Shown: piece by piece, positions 61,257 through 64,000 of the stretch
Layout of the letters: each line of letters starts with the position of its first letter
How positions within the stretch are numbered: position 1 is the first letter of the stretch
Source of the DNA: Sulfomarinibacter sp963733915
GTDB taxonomy: Bacteria; Acidobacteriota; Thermoanaerobaculia; Thermoanaerobaculales; Sulfomarinibacteraceae
Assembly: GCA_963733915.1 (NCBI GenBank)
Contig: CAVTEP010000006.1
Coordinates: 868,001-932,000 of the forward strand
Reading direction: 5' to 3'
DNA: 64,000 nt
Made by a program: the position numbers and the translations under genes
The notes under the pieces: generated by a model
Told to the model about the DNA's origin: nothing
Databases searched by the model: none
What the model saw: only the letters and a program-made list of their open reading frames with translations

Positions 61257-61942
61257 CGCCCTGAATTACCTGCCGATGAGGTTGACACTTCGTCAGGGCT
61301 GCCGGAGGTCCGGGGCGGAGTCTTGAACCCTCCCCCGAAGTCGAATCCCCATCCGACCACGAACACTACGTTGGTCAGCCGTGCCGAGTCGAGCGCTCCA
61401 TAGAACTGGGCGTCCGTCCGGCCGCTGAAAGCGGTCTCGATCCGCAGGGTCCATCGCAGGACCCCCGGCCCCAAGGGACTACGCCGGCCGGCGTTGAACG
61501 AGAGGATCCCGTGATGGATTTGGGCTCCATTCCACTCAACATCCATCATGCCGGTGCCCAGACCGAAGACCCACTGCCCCTCCTTCGGGCCCGCGCTCAA
61601 GCGGCGTTCCATCCCAAAAGTCACGACTTTGTGATGCGACACCGGGGTCAATGCTCTGCAGTTGGGCGTCTCGGCACAGAATTGCCTGCTGTCGTGGTCC
61701 GATGTATTGAGGTCCCAGAAAAGCGCCCACTTGCGGTTGAACGCCCACGCACCCTCGATGCCGTATACAAAACCCAGCCCGTTGTCTCCATCGGCAACGA
61801 TAGCATCATCGGCTCCGCGGACTCCGATCTGGACCCCGATCTCTCCGCGCCTGTCCTCCTCATCGGCCGCACGCGCCCCGGGGGCGTCCAGGACCGAGAT
61901 ACAAACCATGATGAGCCCGCACAACCCGATTGTTCGTAACAA
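61253..61942 (-). CDS. Outer-membrane beta-barrel-like protein
   Basis: 229 residues. Signal peptide (MLRTIGLCGLIMVCISVLDAPGARA). The mature part alternates hydrophobic and polar residues with aromatic girdles (GFVYGIEGAWAFNRKWALFWDL, VVFVVGWGFDFGGGF), as in small 8-stranded barrels. The last 25 residues (about 205-229) are not barrel-like. No catalytic motif is recognised. Upstream of and coupled to the rhamnosyltransferase-like gene. Confidence 0.7.
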   Translation of the reverse strand: MLRTIGLCGLIMVCISVLDAPGARAADEEDRRGEIGVQIGVRGADDAIVADGDNGLGFVYGIEGAWAFNRKWALFWDLNTSDHDSRQFCAETPNCRALTPVSHHKVVTFGMERRLSAGPKEGQWVFGLGTGMMDVEWNGAQIHHGILSFNAGRRSPLGPGVLRWTLRIETAFSGRTDAQFYGALDSARLTNVVFVVGWGFDFGGGFKTPPRTSGSPDEVSTSSAGNSGR

Positions 61943-62267
61943 AATGAAGACCTCGCGGTTCGTGTGATCGATGACAGAACAGCCTCGGTGCGCGGCGTTG
62001 CTCGGTTCATTTCATCGTCGTGATGCCTATTGTAGCGCGAGTGTTGCGATCTTGTATCGATAGCGAAACGGACCGCTTGAACCCGCCCGAGAACGCGCTC
62101 CGGCTGCTTGTGAAGATTTTTGCAAGGGGTCTTTTCCCCGGTTAAGGGAGGTGGTAGGATCTTGCGACGGTGGCCATCAGGAAGGGCTCCTCCCTCTCCC
62201 GGCCTGCTCGAAATCAGCCCGTGGCCGGGAGACCCGACCCCGGCCGCGGAAGAAGGGACGGACGCCT
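61943..62267. other. Intergenic region before pntAA
   Basis: 325 bases between divergent genes. It must hold the pnt promoter, but no pair of hexamers convinces me. A short hairpin GGGG-TCTTTT-CCCC lies near 62127-62140. No gene. Confidence 0.45.
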
Positions 62268-63437
62268 ATGATCGTCGGAGTCGTCAAAGAGAGCTTTCCG
62301 GACGAAGCCCGGGTCGCCATGGTCCCCGCCCTCGTGCCTCAGCTGGCCAAGTCCGGCATCGAGGTCATCATCGAGAGCGGAGCGGGCAGTGCTGCCGGCT
62401 TTCTGGACGCCGAGTACAGCGCCAAGGGTGCCAAGGTGGTGTCCGGACGCGCCGAGGTGTTCAAAACCGCCGACCTCATCGCTCAGGTTCGTTCACTCGG
62501 CGCCAATCCGGAGGCAGGGGCGAAGGACCTCGACCTCCTGCGGGACGGCCAGACCGTGGTCGGGGTGTGCGAACCCCTGACCGAGCATGAGGCGGACAGG
62601 AAAACGGCGGCAAAGGGCGTCACGCTCTTTTCGATGGAGATGATGCCGCGCATCACCCGCGCTCAGAGCATGGACGTCCTGTCGTCGATGGCCACGATCG
62701 CCGGCTACAAGGCGGTCCTGATCGCTGCCAACACCCTGCCCAAGATGTTCCCCATGATGATGACCGCGGCCGGCACGGTCGCACCGGCCAAGGTCTTCGT
62801 GGTCGGGGCCGGGGTCGCCGGCCTCCAGGCCATCGCGTCGGCCAAAAAGCTCGGCGCCATCGTCCAGGCATACGACGTCCGACCGGCGGTCAAGGAGCAG
62901 GTCGAGAGCCTGGGCGGCAAGTTTGTCGAGCTCGAGCTCGAGACCGGTGCGGCCGAAGACGCCGGCGGCTACGCCAAGGAGCTCGGCGAGGACTTTTATC
63001 GGAAACAGCGGGAGATGATGAAGAAAGTCATCGCCGAAAGCGATGTCGTGATCACCACCGCAGCCATCCCCGGCAAGAAGGCGCCGATTCTGGTCACCAC
63101 CGAGATGGTCGAGGGCATGCATTCCGGTTCGGTCGTCGTCGATCTCGCGGCCGAACGAGGCGGCAACTGCGAGCTGACCAAAGCCGGGGAGACCGTTGAC
63201 TTCAAAGGCATCAAGATCATAGGCCCGGTCAACATTCCGGCCACCGTTCCCTACCACGCCAGCCAGATGTACGCCAAGAACATCGCCACCTTCCTCCTCC
63301 ATCTGGTCAAGGAAGGCAAGCTCACCATCGACACCGAGGATGAGATCACCGCCGGGACCCTCATCACCCAGGGCGGCAAGGTGGTGCATCCCCGCGTTCT
63401 CGAGGCCATGGGCGCCACCGCCGAAGGGAGTGTCTGA
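62268..63437 (+). CDS. pntAA: NAD(P) transhydrogenase, alpha-1 subunit
   Basis: 389 residues, soluble NAD(H)-binding part (domain I) of the proton-translocating transhydrogenase. MIVGVVKESFPDEARVAMVP, the Rossmann loop VVGAGVAGLQAIASAKKLGA, AYDVRPAVKEQVESLGGKFV and VTTEMVEGMHSGSVVVDLAAERGGN are characteristic. The membrane part is encoded separately (pntAB), as in Rhodospirillum rubrum, unlike the fused E. coli PntA. It moves hydride between NADH and NADP+. ATG at 62268 has AAGAAGGGA as ribosome site. Confidence 0.95.
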   Translation: MIVGVVKESFPDEARVAMVPALVPQLAKSGIEVIIESGAGSAAGFLDAEYSAKGAKVVSGRAEVFKTADLIAQVRSLGANPEAGAKDLDLLRDGQTVVGVCEPLTEHEADRKTAAKGVTLFSMEMMPRITRAQSMDVLSSMATIAGYKAVLIAANTLPKMFPMMMTAAGTVAPAKVFVVGAGVAGLQAIASAKKLGAIVQAYDVRPAVKEQVESLGGKFVELELETGAAEDAGGYAKELGEDFYRKQREMMKKVIAESDVVITTAAIPGKKAPILVTTEMVEGMHSGSVVVDLAAERGGNCELTKAGETVDFKGIKIIGPVNIPATVPYHASQMYAKNIATFLLHLVKEGKLTIDTEDEITAGTLITQGGKVVHPRVLEAMGATAEGSV

Positions 63438-63438
63438 T

Positions 63439-63729
63439 ATGGATCTCGTCATGCTCATTACGGTCTTCGTGCTGGCGATCTTCGTCGGAGTGGAGATCAT
63501 CACCAAGGTGCCTCCCACGCTCCACACCCCTTTGATGTCGGGCTCCAACGCCATCTCGGGGATCACCATCATCGGCGCTCTGATCTTGGCCGGAGTCATG
63601 GAAGGTCAGGACGGGTTCAGCCAATTGGCGAAAATAATGGCCTTCGTGGCGGTGATCTTCGCAACCATCAACGTGGTCGGCGGGTTCCTGGTCACCGGCC
63701 GCATGTTGAAGATGTTCCAACGGAAGTAG
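63439..63729 (+). CDS. pntAB: NAD(P) transhydrogenase, alpha-2 subunit
   Basis: 96 residues, three hydrophobic helices (LVMLITVFVLAIFVGVEII, ITIIGALILAGVME, IMAFVAVIFATINVVGGFLVT) and the C-terminal VTGRMLKMFQRK. It forms part of the membrane proton channel. It starts immediately after the pntAA stop and precedes pntB. Confidence 0.94.
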   Translation: MDLVMLITVFVLAIFVGVEIITKVPPTLHTPLMSGSNAISGITIIGALILAGVMEGQDGFSQLAKIMAFVAVIFATINVVGGFLVTGRMLKMFQRK

Positions 63730-63742
63730 GCGGGGTACTGAT

Positions 63743-64000
63743 ATGGTTCTGCAAAACCTCACCAACATCGTCTACTTGATAGCGGCGGTTCTCTTCATCC
63801 TCGACCTCAAGATGCTCGCCCATCCGCGGACCGCGGTCCGCGGCAACCAGCTTGGCGCGTTGGGCATGGTGCTGGCGATCGTGGCGACTCTCGCCAGTGG
63901 CAAATGGGACTGGACCTACATCATCCTCGGCATCGGTATCGGCTCGTTGATCGGGGCGGTGGCCGCGCTCAAGGTCAAGATGACCTCCATGCCCGAGATG
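63743..64000 (+). CDS. pntB: NAD(P) transhydrogenase, beta subunit (cut by window end)
   Basis: The first 86 residues are visible from the ATG at 63743: an N-terminal helix (LTNIVYLIAAVLFILDLKML) followed by HPRTAVRGNQLGALGM, typical of PntB, and further helices (YIILGIGIGSLIGAVAALKV). The rest, including the NADP-binding domain III, is outside the window. Third gene of the pntAA-pntAB-pntB operon. Confidence 0.93.
   Translation, partial: MVLQNLTNIVYLIAAVLFILDLKMLAHPRTAVRGNQLGALGMVLAIVATLASGKWDWTYIILGIGIGSLIGAVAALKVKMTSMPEM

Noticed and set aside
1..64000. tRNA, rRNA, prophage, IS and toxin-antitoxin genes
   Set aside because: None could be recognised by eye; the short paired frames are shadows or housekeeping genes.

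Overview
GC-rich (roughly 60-65% by eye), gene-dense bacterial chromosome. Nearly all of it is core cellular machinery, and no transposase, phage gene, CRISPR array, rRNA or tRNA was recognised. The gene set fits a Gram-negative, probably aerobic bacterium: TonB-dependent receptor, outer-membrane barrel, Tat export, PilT, phasin, proton-translocating transhydrogenase with split alpha subunit. Secreted proteins such as the one at 683-1789 resemble those I associate with Acidobacteriota (Thermoanaerobaculia-like), but that placement is an inference. Several single-base frameshifts would also fit a metagenome-assembled contig.

Layout. 1-4445 (mostly minus): trpS 5' end, a ferredoxin with its own promoter and terminator, a secreted protein, a sensor kinase, metK. 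4642-12061: nth facing a frameshifted TPR gene, rnhB-rplS, then a tatA-tatC-ttcA-like-hypothetical operon. 12433-22273: ctp protease, dtd-murJ, ssb, HU, an M50 protease, a hydrolase, thiI plus an Fe-S protein, and the cinA-thpR-plsY-gpsA operon reaching 24698. 24899-28348: MmgE/PrpD protein and a one-chain aconitase-family hydro-lyase. 28930-36568: a DUF1302-DUF1329-YCF48-like-MMPL envelope/export cluster and a beta-lactamase-fold-like protein. 36641-38969: a TonB receptor broken by about ten indels. 39078-48517 (minus): DUF3999, DUF2339, alaS, recX, pilT. 48813-58084: SSS transporter, a secreted kinase-like protein, nnr-tsaE, SDR, a zinc-ribbon membrane protein, an SCP2-like protein and a phasin under a strong promoter flanked by inverted repeats. 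58292-64000: ChvI/ChvG-like two-component pair, two envelope-related genes and pntAA-pntAB-pntB (cut by the window).

The most unusual feature is a family of at least 14 intergenic repeats. Each has arms of short 7-8 base words (AATTCTC/GAGAATT, ATTCCTA, AACGTTAG, CCCCTTTT, TTTTGAG). Most copies also have a G/C core close to GGGCGGGTGG or its complement. The arm word differs between loci, arms can be mixed or nested, and the repeats often begin exactly at a stop codon. At nth and dtd the reading frame runs into the repeat and finds no stop. A separate 180-base element with 15-base perfect terminal inverted repeats lies just upstream of nnr.
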